Below, one piece after another: positions 17,646 to 26,590 of a stretch of 64,000 bases of DNA (positions are counted from its first letter, which is position 1; every line of letters starts with the position of its first letter). The DNA lies in assembly GCF_014873145.1 (NCBI RefSeq), contig NZ_JADBEK010000001.1:8928001-8992000 (forward strand). The letters are read 5' to 3'. This DNA comes from Nonomuraea angiospora. GTDB lineage: Bacteria; Actinomycetota; Actinomycetes; Streptosporangiales; Streptosporangiaceae. The position numbers and the translations under genes were made by a program. A model generated the notes under the pieces. The model was not told the DNA's origin. It was given only the letters and a program-made list of their open reading frames with translations, and did no database searches.

Positions 17646-17683
17646 TTGTTCGCGATGCGCACATGTATTCTCTGACCGAACAA
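17646..17683. promoter_or_regulatory. Inverted repeat in the mdlC/IclR divergent region
   Basis: TTGTTCG (17646-17652) and CGAACAA (17677-17683) form an inverted repeat separated by 24 bases in the gap between the ABC remnant/mdlC unit and the divergent IclR gene. A TATTCT hexamer at 17666 lies between the arms. An IclR operator controlling both directions is plausible but unproven. Confidence 0.4.
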
Positions 17684-17734
17684 CCCCGTATCGCGGAAAC
17701 TACGCTCTTACCGGCCCGTGTCAAGGGGATCACG

Positions 17735-18505
17735 ATGGTTGATCATGTGCAGTCGCTGGCCCGGGGGCTCGCGGTCATCCGGGCGTTCAGCGCCACCGAC
17801 CCTGAGCTGACGCTCAGCCAGGTGGCCCGCGCGACCGGCCTCAGCAGGGCCGCGGCCAGGCGATTCCTGCTCACGCTCGAAGACCTGGGGTACGTGCGCA
17901 GCGACGGGCGGCTGTTCTCGCTCACGCCCCGGGTGCTGGAGCTGGGGTACGCGTACCTGTCGAGCCTGTCGCTGCCCGAGGTCGCCGACCCGCACCTGGA
18001 ACGCCTGGCGGCCGAGGTGCGCGAATCGGCCTCGGTGGCGGTGCTGGACGGGGAGGACGTCGTCTACGTGGCCCGGGTGGCGACGGCCCGGATCATGCGG
18101 GTGACGATCAGCATCGGGACCCGGTTCCCCGCCTACTGCACGTCGATGGGGCGGGTCCTGCTGGCCGGCCTCCCTCCGGCGGAGCTGGAGGCGTACCTGG
18201 AGCGGGCCCCGTTGCGCCGCCTCACCTCGCACACGATCGTGCTGCCCGCCGCGTTGCGGGCGGAGCTGGGCAAGGTGCGCGGGCGGGGCTGGGCGATGGT
18301 GGACCAGGAGCTGGAGGAGGGGCTGCGCTCGATCGCCGCGCCGATCCGCGACCGTTCGGGACGGACGGTGGCCGCCGTGAACGTCTCGACCCACGCCAGC
18401 CGTACGACGCTGCAGGCGGCCCGCCGCGACCTCCTGCCGCCGCTGCTGGCCACGGCCGCCAAGATCGAGGCCGACCTGGCCGCCCTGTCGGTCGCCCGCG
18501 CCTGA
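17735..18505 (+). CDS. IclR family transcriptional regulator
   Basis: The 256-residue product has an N-terminal winged helix-turn-helix (VQSLARGLAVIRAF; LSQVARATGLSRAAARRFLL; LEDLGYVRSDGRLFSLTPRV) and a C-terminal effector domain (SVAVLDGEDVVYVARVATAR, GTRFPAYCTSMGRVLLAGLP, GWAMVDQELEEGLRSIAAPI, AAVNVSTHASR). The arrangement is that of PcaR/PobR-type regulators of aromatic catabolism, which fits its divergent position to the benzoylformate genes. The start is ATG 17735, with AAGGGGA five bases upstream; the open frame from 17663 overlaps the operator region. Confidence 0.9.
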   Translation: MVDHVQSLARGLAVIRAFSATDPELTLSQVARATGLSRAAARRFLLTLEDLGYVRSDGRLFSLTPRVLELGYAYLSSLSLPEVADPHLERLAAEVRESASVAVLDGEDVVYVARVATARIMRVTISIGTRFPAYCTSMGRVLLAGLPPAELEAYLERAPLRRLTSHTIVLPAALRAELGKVRGRGWAMVDQELEEGLRSIAAPIRDRSGRTVAAVNVSTHASRTTLQAARRDLLPPLLATAAKIEADLAALSVARA

Positions 18506-18595
18506 CCACCGCCCCTTTTGACGACGACCGCCGCCCCTCCCGACGGCGACTGCCGCCCCTCCGACGACGGTCGCGCCCCTTTCCTCCAAGGGGCG
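18506..18595. repeat. Degenerate GC repeats ending in a hairpin
   Basis: After the IclR gene, three to four degenerate units of about 22-26 bp share CCGCCCCT followed by GACGACG-type sequence. They end in a perfect 8-bp hairpin (CGCCCCTT/AAGGGGCG, 18574-18595). The gene on the other side (RpiR, minus) converges, so this may be a bidirectional terminator. Confidence 0.5.
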
Positions 18596-18734
18596 GCACC
18601 CAGCGACGGCCGATGAGGTGCGGGCACAGCCATGGGCCGACCCTCTCTTCCCAAAGGACGGCAACAGACGTCGGTGGTTGCTCCGGGGTCGGCGGGCCGA
18701 AGGAGCGGTGCTGGGCCGTGCGCGGTGTTCGAGG

Positions 18735-19607
18735 TCAGCGGTTGCGGTAGCGGTCCGTGGCGTCCCGGGTGGCGCGGATGGCCGCGTCCGCCGTGTCGTA
18801 CGTCCGCTGCGCCAGCCCCACGAAGATGCAGTCCACGATCAGCAACTGGCTGATCCGGCTCGCCAGCGCCCCGGGCCGGAACGCCGTCTCCCGCCCGGCC
18901 GACACCAGCGTGTGATCGGCCAGCTCCGCCAGCGACGAGCGCGGGTTGTTGGTGATGCCCACGACCAGCGCCCCGGTGTCGGCCGCCGTGCGGGCGGGCA
19001 CCAGCACGTCGGGCGTCTCGCCGCTGCAGCTGATCGCCACCACCACGTCGCCTTGCCGGAGCAGTGCCGCGCTGGTCAGAGCCAGGTGCGCGTCGCTGAA
19101 CGGATGGCTGGACAGCCCGATCCGCAGCAGCTTCTGCGACATGTCCGCCGCCACCAGCCCCGAGGCCGCCACTCCGTACACGTCCACCCGCCGCGCCACC
19201 GAGATGGCCTTCACCACGTCGCCCAGCTGGTCGGGGTCGAGCTGCGCGGCGGTGTCGGCCAGCGCCTCCGACTCGGCCCTGGCGACCTTGGCGATCACGT
19301 CGGTCAGCGGGTCGTCGGGCCCGAGGTCGCCGGGCACCAGCCGCTCCGGCTCCTTGGCCACGGCCGCCGCCAGGGCGAAGCGCATCTGCGAGTATCCCGC
19401 GAACCCGAGGGCCCGGGCCGTGCGCACGATGGTGGCCTCGCTCGTCCCGGAGACCGCGCTGAACTCGGTGATCGTGCTGCGCACCACCAGCCCGGGGTCG
19501 TCCAGGATGATGCGGGCGATGGCCTGCGCCGCCGGGGTCAGCGAGGGCAGGACGGCGCGTACGGCGGCGACCGGGTTCGCGGGTTCGGCGGTCACTGGGT
19601 CAGCCAT
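18735..19607 (-). CDS. RpiR/MurR family regulator with SIS domain
   Basis: The 290-residue product has an N-terminal HTH_6 domain (LTPAAQAIARIILDDPGLVV; TITEFSAVSGTSEATIVRTA; LGFAGYSQMRFALA) and a C-terminal sugar-isomerase (SIS) domain (RVDVYGVAASGLVAADMSQK, GDVVVAISCSGETPDVLVPA, ALVVGITNNPRSSLAELAD). SIS domains in this family bind phosphosugars such as MurNAc-6-P or GlcNAc-6-P. It overlaps the nagZ stop by 16 bp, so it is co-transcribed with a peptidoglycan-recycling glycosidase and probably senses a muropeptide sugar. The start ATG 19607 has GGAGG seven bases upstream; GTG 19595 is an alternative. Confidence 0.9.
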   Translation of the reverse strand: MADPVTAEPANPVAAVRAVLPSLTPAAQAIARIILDDPGLVVRSTITEFSAVSGTSEATIVRTARALGFAGYSQMRFALAAAVAKEPERLVPGDLGPDDPLTDVIAKVARAESEALADTAAQLDPDQLGDVVKAISVARRVDVYGVAASGLVAADMSQKLLRIGLSSHPFSDAHLALTSAALLRQGDVVVAISCSGETPDVLVPARTAADTGALVVGITNNPRSSLAELADHTLVSAGRETAFRPGALASRISQLLIVDCIFVGLAQRTYDTADAAIRATRDATDRYRNR

Positions 19608-21028
19608 TCTGCCGCCGCCTGCGCGGACACGCGGGAGATGCCGTGCGTGGCCACGTGGACGGCCTCGCCCGGGGGCGCCGGCACGCCGGTGTCCACCACG
19701 ATCACGTCGGGCCGCGCCGCCAGCGCCTTGGCCACCGTCGAACGCACCCAGTCGTACCGGGCGGCGTCGTGCACCACCAGCACGACCGGCCGCCCGTCGG
19801 AGGCCAGGTCCGGCAGGTCGCCCATGGGTTCGAGCTGCAGCCGGGCCGTGTTCGGCAGCAGGGAGGTGAGCGCCGCCGTGATGCCGGTCGGCGTCGAGGG
19901 GTCCACGGCCTTGCTGAAGCGGGTGTTGACCTCGACCACCAGCGGGGCGCGGTCGAGCCTGGCGGTGCCGGAGGTGGTCAGCGCCGCCCTGGCCGCCTCC
20001 AGGCCCACGCCCTCGTCCACGTCGCCCCGGGCCTTGTCGCGCAGCGCCGCCTGCGCCGCGTACCACTGGGAGAGCGCGAGCACCCGCGCGGCCGCCTCCG
20101 CGAGCCGCTCCTCGGGCAGCTCTCCGGCGCGTACGGCGGCCACGATCGTGTCGCGCATCGCGTGCAGGCTCTGCTCGGTGGCCAGCCCCACGCAGATGGC
20201 GTCCACGCCCGCGCCCAGGGCCCGCACCGCGATCTCGCCCGGCGTGAACATGGCGGCCACCGCCTGCATCTCGATCGCGTCGGTGACGAGCATCCCATCG
20301 AAGCCGAGCTCGCCCCTCAGGAGCTCGGTCATGGCGGTACGGCTCAGCGTCGCCGGCATCGACGGATCGAGCGCGGGGACGAGCAGGTGGCCCGACATGA
20401 TCGAACGCACCCCGCCGGCGATCGCGGCCCGGAACGGCGGCAGGTCGCGCGCGAAGAGCACCTCGCGCGAGGCGTGCACGGTGGGCAGCGCCAGGTGGGA
20501 GTCGGTGACGGTGTCGCCGTGGCCGGGGAAGTGCTTGGCGCACGCGGCCACGCCCGCGCCCTGGACGCCGTTCACGTACGCGACCGTGTGCCGGGAGACC
20601 AGGTCGGGCGTGGGGCCGAAGGAGCGGATGCCGATGACCGGGTTGGCCGGGTTGGAGTTCACGTCGGCGTCGGGCGCGTAGTCGAGCGTGATGTCCAGCT
20701 CGCCGAGCATCCGGCCGATCTGGCGGCCCACGCGTTCGGTGAGCGTCACGTCGTCCACCACGCCCAGGGCCCGGTTGCCGGGGAAAGAGCTGCCGGCCGG
20801 CACCTCCAGCCGGGTGACCGCGCCGCCCTCCTCGTCGATCGCGACGACGGTGTCCGGGTTTTCGGCGCGCAAATGCCGTACGAGCTGTGCATCTATGACG
20901 TTACGGGCGAACAGGACAACCCCGCCCAGACCCTCACCCAGCGCGCGGCGCAGCCAGTCGGGGACCGAGGTCCCCTCGTACCCTGGGTGCAACACTGTCA
21001 TCGCCAGTCTGGACAGGTCACCACTCAT
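19592..21028 (-). CDS. nagZ: Beta-N-acetylhexosaminidase, glycoside hydrolase family 3
   Basis: The 478-residue GH3 enzyme is of NagZ type, cleaving GlcNAc from GlcNAc-anhydroMurNAc peptides. Key motifs: VVAIDEEGGAVTRL, the signature AACAKHFPGHGDTVTDSHLA (the His of the D-x-H loop acts as acid/base in NagZ), and the nucleophile Asp in MLVTDAIEMQAV. Residues after about 340 form an extra C-terminal alpha/beta domain found in many actinobacterial GH3 glucosaminidases. No signal peptide is seen. The start is ATG 21028 after AAGGAAAG. It is followed by an overlapping RpiR regulator. Confidence 0.92.
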   Translation of the reverse strand: MSGDLSRLAMTVLHPGYEGTSVPDWLRRALGEGLGGVVLFARNVIDAQLVRHLRAENPDTVVAIDEEGGAVTRLEVPAGSSFPGNRALGVVDDVTLTERVGRQIGRMLGELDITLDYAPDADVNSNPANPVIGIRSFGPTPDLVSRHTVAYVNGVQGAGVAACAKHFPGHGDTVTDSHLALPTVHASREVLFARDLPPFRAAIAGGVRSIMSGHLLVPALDPSMPATLSRTAMTELLRGELGFDGMLVTDAIEMQAVAAMFTPGEIAVRALGAGVDAICVGLATEQSLHAMRDTIVAAVRAGELPEERLAEAAARVLALSQWYAAQAALRDKARGDVDEGVGLEAARAALTTSGTARLDRAPLVVEVNTRFSKAVDPSTPTGITAALTSLLPNTARLQLEPMGDLPDLASDGRPVVLVVHDAARYDWVRSTVAKALAARPDVIVVDTGVPAPPGEAVHVATHGISRVSAQAAAEWLTQ

Positions 21029-21116
21029 CGGCACTTTCCTTCACGGTTGTTGATCTGAAGGTAATTTTCTGTCATCGTCGCCTTCGATACAACCACTTTC
21101 CGAGAGGCCACCCCCC
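21029..21116. promoter_or_regulatory. Divergent promoter region nagZ/GHL10
   Basis: This 88-bp gap separates two divergent cell-wall genes. GAAGGTAATTTTC near 21057 is an imperfect GAA-N7-TTC palindrome in unusually AT-rich sequence and is a candidate RpiR operator. The ribosome site for the plus-strand gene is GAGAGG. Confidence 0.35.
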
Positions 21117-22643
21117 ATGCCGAGCAGACGGACTCTCTTGAAGGGCCTCGCCCTCGCCGCCGCCGCTACCGCCGTTCCGATGCCTGCCTTCGCGCAGGAC
21201 TACGTGCCGCCGTTGCGTCAGATGCGCGGTATGTGGATCGCCTCGGTGGTCAACATCAACTGGCCGTCGAAGCCAGGGCTGACCGCCGACGAGCAGAAGG
21301 CCGAGTTCGTCGCCTGGCTGGACGTGGCCGTGCAGCGCAAGCTCAACTCGGTGTTCGTGCAGATCAGGCCGACCGCGGACGCGTTCTGGCCGTCACCGTT
21401 CGAGCCCTGGTCACAGTATCTGACCGGAACCCAAGGTCAGGACCCTGGCTACGACCCGCTCGGCTTCGCCGTGGAGGAGACGCACAAGCGCGGCCTGGCC
21501 TTCCACGCCTGGTTCAACCCGTACCGCGTCTCGATGCAGGCCGACCCCGCCAAGCTGCACCCCGACCACCCCGGGCGCAAGCACCCCGACTGGATCCTGC
21601 CGTTCGGCGGCAAGCTGTACTACAACCCGGGCCTGCCGGAAGTGCGGAAGTTCTGCCAGGACGCGATGATGGACGCGATCACCCGCTACGACATCGACGG
21701 CCTGCACTTCGACGACTACTTCTACCCCACCAACACCACGGCTTTCGACGACAGCGCCACCTTCGCCAAGTACGGCGCCGGCTTCCCCGACCTGGCCACC
21801 TGGCGGCGCAACAACGTCGACCTGATGGTGCAGGAGATGCAGCAGCGCGTCCTGGCGGCCAAGCCGGAGATCGCGTGGGGGATCAGCCCGTCCGGCATCT
21901 GGCGCAACAAGGCCTCCGACCCGCTCGGCTCGGACACCAACGGCGGCCAGTCGTACGACAGCCTGCACGCCGACACCCGCGGCTGGGTCAAGAAGGGCTG
22001 GCTCGACTACATCGCGCCCCAGCTCTACTGGTACATGGGGCAGCCGCCGGCCGACTACTCCAAGCTCGTGCCCTGGTGGTCCGACGTGGCGAGCGGCACG
22101 AACACGCTGCTGTGGATCGGCCAGGCCGCCTACAAGGCGGGCGACCCGGCCCAGGCGGCCCAGTGGCAGGCCCCCGGCGAGCTGTCCGCCCACCTGACGC
22201 TCAACCGGGACCACCCCGAGATCAGCGGCGACATCTGGTACAACGCCAACGACGTCAAGGTCGACCGGATCGGCTCCATCACGACCGCCGTCAACGACCA
22301 CTACCAGCGGCCCGCGCTGGCGCCCGTGCTCCCGCGGTTGGCCGGCGGCGAGCCGCCGCGCCGGCCGGTCCTGGCGTACGCGCTGCGCAAGCCCGGCGGG
22401 GTCGAGGTGCGCGCGGTGGCCACCGGCAGGGACGAGCCGTTCCAGTTCGCGATCTTCCGCTTCGGCGGGCAGGCGTCCTCGCGCGACTTCGCCGACGCCC
22501 GCCACCTGGTCGCGGTCGTGCCCGGCGACCGGCAGGTCCGCTGGACGGACCCGGACGGGAAGCGCGGCGATCACTACTACGTGGTCGCGGTGGACCGGGC
22601 CAACCGGACCAGCAAGCCGAGCAACGGCTTCAGGGTGATCTGA
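21117..22643 (+). CDS. Tat-exported GHL10/DUF187 family glycosyl hydrolase
   Basis: The 508-residue product has a twin-arginine type signal (SRRTLLKGLALAAAATAVPM, cleavage near AFA). The catalytic region follows the glycosyl-hydrolase-like 10 pattern: RGMWIASVVNINWPSKPG at the start, NSVFVQIRPTADAFWPS, HAWFNPYRVS, YDIDGLHFDDYFYP (acidic pair), WGISPSGIWRNK, and YIAPQLYWYMG. A C-terminal fibronectin-like region follows from about residue 410. The family acts on cell-wall or surface glycans outside the cell. It is divergent from nagZ and ends at a strong double hairpin. Confidence 0.9.
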   Translation: MPSRRTLLKGLALAAAATAVPMPAFAQDYVPPLRQMRGMWIASVVNINWPSKPGLTADEQKAEFVAWLDVAVQRKLNSVFVQIRPTADAFWPSPFEPWSQYLTGTQGQDPGYDPLGFAVEETHKRGLAFHAWFNPYRVSMQADPAKLHPDHPGRKHPDWILPFGGKLYYNPGLPEVRKFCQDAMMDAITRYDIDGLHFDDYFYPTNTTAFDDSATFAKYGAGFPDLATWRRNNVDLMVQEMQQRVLAAKPEIAWGISPSGIWRNKASDPLGSDTNGGQSYDSLHADTRGWVKKGWLDYIAPQLYWYMGQPPADYSKLVPWWSDVASGTNTLLWIGQAAYKAGDPAQAAQWQAPGELSAHLTLNRDHPEISGDIWYNANDVKVDRIGSITTAVNDHYQRPALAPVLPRLAGGEPPRRPVLAYALRKPGGVEVRAVATGRDEPFQFAIFRFGGQASSRDFADARHLVAVVPGDRQVRWTDPDGKRGDHYYVVAVDRANRTSKPSNGFRVI

Positions 22644-22663
22644 CAGCATGCTTCGCGGATGCG

Positions 22664-22721
22664 CGTCGCCGGCCGGTTTCCTGGCCGGCGACGTGCCCGT
22701 TTCCCGTGGGTCGCGGGCACG
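22664..22721. terminator. Double hairpin between convergent genes
   Basis: The first hairpin has a perfect 11-bp stem (22664-22674 with 22683-22693, CGTCGCCGGCC). The second (CGTGCCCG at 22692-22699 with CGGGCACG at 22714-22721) abuts it. They lie between the GHL10 gene (plus) and the FHA-HTH gene (minus) and probably terminate both. Confidence 0.75.
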
Positions 22722-22795
22722 CTGACGCTCGGGTTCCGACGCTGCCGGAACCCCTCGCCGAAGCCCCGGTCGCGATCAGGCCCCAAGAACCGTCG

Positions 22796-23443
22796 TCAGG
22801 AAGCCCTTCGCCCAGCCGCCGACGGCTGCTCAGCGGGGGTGCCCGTCGAGCGCTGCGGCGGCACCACGGGGGTCGGCCGGACCAGACCGAGCGCGACGAC
22901 CTCGTTGGCCAGGCGCGTGCGCCGGTTGGTGCCCTCGGGGATCCTGAACTTCTGGTAGAGCCGCAGCAGATGCTGCTTGACCGCGGCCTCGGTCACGACC
23001 AGGTCGTCGGCGATCTCGCGCGCGGTCGCCGGGGCGACGAACGCCTCGTCCGACAGCGCCGGCCTGCAGAGCGAGGTCAGCACGTCGACCTCGCGCCTGG
23101 TCAGCTCGGGCGCCGCCGCCCTGCGCAGCTCGACCTCGGGGGTGAAGTCCTCACGGGGGACTCCACCGATGCGACCCCGCGCCGCGCCGAAGGAGACGAC
23201 GTCGCCGTCGTCAAGGACCCTCCGGGCGATCGGCCTGCCGTTCACCCGCGTGCCGTTCCTGGACAGCCCCAGGTCGACGACGTACAGGTAGGGTCCTCGT
23301 CTGACGAACTCGGCATGGAGTCGAGACACGCTGGGATCGGTGAGCCGGATGTCGACTCCCCGGCCCCTCCCGACCGTCGTGATCTCGGGGCGCAACGGGA
23401 CCACCTCGCCAGTGTCCTCGATGCGTATGAACGGCCCCTCCAC
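22796..23443 (-). CDS. FHA domain-HTH transcription factor
   Basis: The 215-residue product has an N-terminal FHA domain (residues 5-100: ITTVGRGRGVDIRLTDPSVSR, LHAEFVRRGPYLYVVDLGLSR, NGTRVNG, i.e. the GR, SxxH and NG residues that bind phosphothreonine). A C-terminal LuxR-like helix-turn-helix follows (residues 115-185: LTRREVDVLTSLC; ATAREIADDLVVTEAAVKQH; LLRLYQKF). FHA domains read Ser/Thr-kinase output, so this is a candidate phosphorylation-responsive regulator. The domain order is opposite to EmbR (HTH first). It is divergent from citrate synthase and 6.7 kb from a Ser/Thr kinase. The start is GTG 23443, with GGGGAGG seven bases upstream. Confidence 0.85.
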   Translation of the reverse strand: MEGPFIRIEDTGEVVPLRPEITTVGRGRGVDIRLTDPSVSRLHAEFVRRGPYLYVVDLGLSRNGTRVNGRPIARRVLDDGDVVSFGAARGRIGGVPREDFTPEVELRRAAAPELTRREVDVLTSLCRPALSDEAFVAPATAREIADDLVVTEAAVKQHLLRLYQKFRIPEGTNRRTRLANEVVALGLVRPTPVVPPQRSTGTPAEQPSAAGRRAS

Positions 23444-23681
23444 TGGCGGTTCCTCCCCTTGTGAGGCAGCGTATGAACGGCACGCCTCCACCTGGAGCAC
23501 GGCAGTTCCTCCCCAGGTAGCCCGCCGTAACTATTACTACAGCTCCGGCTTACCCAAACGAGGGGATGCGGAATCGCCTTTGCCGAAAGGAGAATCCGGC
23601 GTGAAATTGGTCTGGACCTTTGAGGCCGGTTTTGCCTGCTCACGGGTAGACTTCGGACGAAGATAAGCGGAGGAAACACTC

Positions 23682-24803
23682 ATGGCGGACAAGCCCACGA
23701 AAGGCCTGGCCGATGTCGTTGCCGCGTCCACAGCGCTGAGCGACATTGACGGAAAGGCCGGCCGGCTCTTCTACCGTGGATACGACATCCACGACCTGGC
23801 CGGTCGCGCGACGTTCGAGGAGACCGCACACCTGCTCCAGCGTGGCAAGCTGCCCAACCGGTCCGAGCTCGACGCGTACGTCGACGAGCTGGCGCAGGGC
23901 CGTGACCTGGGCGCACTGGCTTCCGCGAACATCGCCGAGATCGCCGAGAAGCAGAAACCGATGGAGGCGCTGCGCAGCCTGGTCTCGCTGTCCGGCGCCG
24001 ACGACCCGGACAAGGACTCCATCGCCCCCGACGCCAACCTGCGCAAGGCGGCCCGGCTGACCGCGCAGCAGCCGCTGCTGGTCGCCCGCTACCACGCCGC
24101 CCGCACCGGCGGGAGCGTTCCCGAGCCCGACCCGTCGCTCAGCATCGCCGCGAACTTCCTGCACGAGGTCACCGGCCGCGTCCCCGATCCCCGCGCGGTC
24201 GAGATCTTCGACGAGTGCCTGGTGCTGCACGCCGACCACACCATGAACGCCTCCACGTTCGCCGCCCGCGTCTGCGCCGCGACCCTCTCGGACATGCACT
24301 CCGCGATCGTCGCCGCCATCGGCACCCTCAAGGGCCCCCTGCACGGCGGGGCGAACGAGCAGGTCATGAAGCTGCTGGAGTCGATCCCGCCGGGCCAGGT
24401 GGCCCAGGTCGTACGCGACAAGCTGGCGGCCCACGAGAAGATCATGGGGTTCGGTCACCGCGTCTACAAGACCGAGGACCCGCGTGCGACCCATCTGCGT
24501 AAGATGTCCGCCGAGCTCGCCGAGGCCGGCGGCGACGACACCTACTACCGGATGTCCAAGGAGATGGAGGAGGTCGTCTTCGAGACGAAGGGCCTCTACC
24601 CCAATGTCGACTTCTACGCGGCTTCGGTCTACCACTATCTCGGGATCCCGACCGACCTTTTCACGCCGGTCTTCTCGATCAGCCGTATGTCTGGCTGGAC
24701 TGCCCATGTCATAGAGCAGCACGCAGACAATAGGCTGATCCGGCCCGACAGTGAGTACATCGGTGAGACCGATCAGAAGTGGAAGCCACTAGACGAGCGA
24801 TGA
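23682..24803 (+). CDS. Citrate synthase (short, 373-aa type)
   Basis: Condenses acetyl-CoA with oxaloacetate. The 373-residue enzyme is of the shorter, dimeric type shared by citrate synthase 2 and methylcitrate synthases. Catalytic residues: His in LHADHTMNAST, His in MGFGHRVYKTEDPR, and Asp in YPNVDFYAASVYH; the start LADVVAASTALSDIDGKAGR LFYRGYDI is typical. The methylcitrate role cannot be excluded, but no prpB or prpD is adjacent. The start ATG 23682 follows a GGAGG site. The upstream 238 bp separate it from the divergent FHA-HTH gene. Confidence 0.93.
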   Translation: MADKPTKGLADVVAASTALSDIDGKAGRLFYRGYDIHDLAGRATFEETAHLLQRGKLPNRSELDAYVDELAQGRDLGALASANIAEIAEKQKPMEALRSLVSLSGADDPDKDSIAPDANLRKAARLTAQQPLLVARYHAARTGGSVPEPDPSLSIAANFLHEVTGRVPDPRAVEIFDECLVLHADHTMNASTFAARVCAATLSDMHSAIVAAIGTLKGPLHGGANEQVMKLLESIPPGQVAQVVRDKLAAHEKIMGFGHRVYKTEDPRATHLRKMSAELAEAGGDDTYYRMSKEMEEVVFETKGLYPNVDFYAASVYHYLGIPTDLFTPVFSISRMSGWTAHVIEQHADNRLIRPDSEYIGETDQKWKPLDER

Positions 24804-24813
24804 GCCTGGGCCG

Positions 24814-24838
24814 GAGAGAGCGAGGCGCGATGCCAACG
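24814..24838 (+). repeat. Interspersed repeat, copy 2
   Basis: This copy matches 1630-1654 at 24 of 25 bases. It lies 10 bp after the citrate synthase stop and about 36 bp before the start of the DUF3017 gene. Confidence 0.7.
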
Positions 24839-24873
24839 GAGGCCCGCAGCGAATGCGACTGTGAGCAGGCACG

Positions 24874-25170
24874 TTGAGCGACGGGACTGAGCGTGAGAGC
24901 TGGGGGCCGTACCCGCTGATTCTGGCGGGTGCGGTCATCGGCGTGCTCGTGATCTTTTTCGTGGACCCGCGCTGGGGCGGGTTCACGCTGGGGGCCGCCA
25001 TCATGATCGCCGCCGCCCTCCGCTTCGCCGGTTACGGTGGGCAACTGTCCATCCGCAGCAAGAAGGTCGACGTCATCACGCTGGTCGGGTTCGGGTTCGT
25101 GCTGGTCCTGACCTCGCTCCTGCTCTACAACAACGAGCTCAAAGCGTTGATACTGTCCCTTTTCGCCTGA
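24874..25170 (+). CDS. DUF3017 membrane protein
   Basis: The 98-residue protein has three hydrophobic segments (PLILAGAVIGVLVIFFVD; GFTLGAAIMIAAALRFAGY; DVITLVGFGFVLVLTSLLLY) with the DUF3017-type RW.GF.LGAA and IRSKKVDV segments between them. Genes of this family usually sit beside folD, mdh or icd in actinobacteria, as here. The start TTG 24874 follows GAGCAGG. Function unknown. Confidence 0.75.
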   Translation: MSDGTERESWGPYPLILAGAVIGVLVIFFVDPRWGGFTLGAAIMIAAALRFAGYGGQLSIRSKKVDVITLVGFGFVLVLTSLLLYNNELKALILSLFA

Positions 25171-25226
25171 TGACCGGACGGTCCGATAGCCTCAACGCAT
25201 CAAAACATTGAAGGGGAACCATTCGC

Positions 25227-26444
25227 ATGCCCAAGATCAAGGTGGAGGGTCCGGTCGTCGAGCTTGACGGCGACGAGATGACCCGGATCATCTGGCAGTT
25301 CATCAAGGACCAGCTGATCCTTCCCTACCTCGACGTCGACCTGAAGTACTACGACCTCGGCATCCAGTACCGGGACGAGACGGACGACCAGGTCACCATC
25401 GACGCCGCGAACGCCATCAAGAAGTACGGCGTCGGTGTGAAATGCGCCACCATCACCCCGGACGAGGCGCGCGTCGAGGAGTTCGGTCTCAAGAAGATGT
25501 GGAAGTCCCCCAACGGGACCATCCGCAACATCCTCGGCGGCGTGATCTTCCGCGAGCCGATCATCATGTCGAACGTGCCGCGTCTGGTCCCCGGCTGGAC
25601 CAAGCCGATCGTCGTCGGCCGTCACGCGTTCGGTGACCAGTACCGCGCCACGGACCTGAAGATCCCCGGCGAGGGCACGCTGACCCTGACCTACACGCCG
25701 AAGGACGGCTCCGAGCCGATCGAGCTCGACGTGTACGACTTCCCCGGCAGCGGCGTCGCGCTGGCGATGTACAACCTGGACGAGTCGATCCGCGACTTCG
25801 CCCGCGCGTCGATGCGCTACGGCCTGGCCCGCAACTACCCGGTCTACCTGTCGACGAAGAACACGATCCTCAAGGCGTACGACGGCCGCTTCAAGGACAT
25901 CTTCGCCGAGGTCTACGAGAGCGAGTTCAAGGCCGACTTCGAGCAGGCCGGTCTCACGTACGAGCACCGCCTCATCGACGACATGGTCGCCGCGGCGATG
26001 AAGTGGGAGGGCGGCTACGTCTGGGCCGCGAAGAACTACGACGGCGACGTGCAGTCCGACACGGTGGCCCAGGGCTTCGGCTCCCTCGGCCTGATGACCT
26101 CGGTCCTGATGACCCCCGACGGCAGGACCGTCGAGGCCGAGGCCGCGCACGGCACCGTGACTCGCCACTACCGCGAGCACCAGAAGGGCAACCCCACCTC
26201 CACCAACCCCATCGCCTCGATCTTCGCGTGGACGCGCGGCCTGGCCCACCGGGGCAAGCTCGACAACACCCCCGCCGTGACCGACTTCGCCAACAGGCTG
26301 GAGGAGGTCTGCATCGAGACCGTCGAGGGCGGCCAGATGACCAAGGACCTGGCGCTCCTGGTCGGCGGCGACGCCAAGTGGCTCACCACCCAGGACTTCC
26401 TGGCGGCGCTGGACGAGAACCTCAAGAAGAAGATGGCAGTTTGA
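25227..26444 (+). CDS. icd: Isocitrate dehydrogenase (NADP), homodimeric eukaryote-like type
   Basis: The 405-residue enzyme oxidises isocitrate to 2-oxoglutarate. It belongs to the type II homodimeric group, not the roughly 740-residue monomeric type of many actinobacteria. Marks: [36 protein letters not shown], the substrate-binding [32 protein letters not shown], and the metal-site/NADP segments [34 protein letters not shown] and [17 protein letters not shown]. The start ATG 25227 follows GAAGGGGA. The gene ends in a terminator. Confidence 0.97.
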   Translation: MPKIKVEGPVVELDGDEMTRIIWQFIKDQLILPYLDVDLKYYDLGIQYRDETDDQVTIDAANAIKKYGVGVKCATITPDEARVEEFGLKKMWKSPNGTIRNILGGVIFREPIIMSNVPRLVPGWTKPIVVGRHAFGDQYRATDLKIPGEGTLTLTYTPKDGSEPIELDVYDFPGSGVALAMYNLDESIRDFARASMRYGLARNYPVYLSTKNTILKAYDGRFKDIFAEVYESEFKADFEQAGLTYEHRLIDDMVAAAMKWEGGYVWAAKNYDGDVQSDTVAQGFGSLGLMTSVLMTPDGRTVEAEAAHGTVTRHYREHQKGNPTSTNPIASIFAWTRGLAHRGKLDNTPAVTDFANRLEEVCIETVEGGQMTKDLALLVGGDAKWLTTQDFLAALDENLKKKMAV

Positions 26445-26456
26445 CCGTTTCGGCGT

Positions 26457-26482
26457 AAAGGGCCGCCCGAGGGCGGCCCTTT
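26457..26482 (+). terminator. Terminator of icd
   Basis: A perfect 12-bp inverted repeat (AAAGGGCCGCCC with GGGCGGCCCTTT) begins 12 bp after the icd stop and ends in TTT. Confidence 0.85.
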
Positions 26483-26590
26483 CGCGTGTCCGCTTCCCAG
26501 ACCATCTCTTGACGGTGACGCGGCGTGGCGTAGTTGATCAGCTGGGTAAGAGCCCTCTCGTAACAGTCGTGCGCGTCTCGGGGGGTTCGG

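Noticed and set aside
18735..20543. 602-codon minus frame reading through nagZ into RpiR
   Set aside because: The first half is an out-of-frame Arg/Gly-rich shadow of nagZ; the real RpiR start is ATG 19607.
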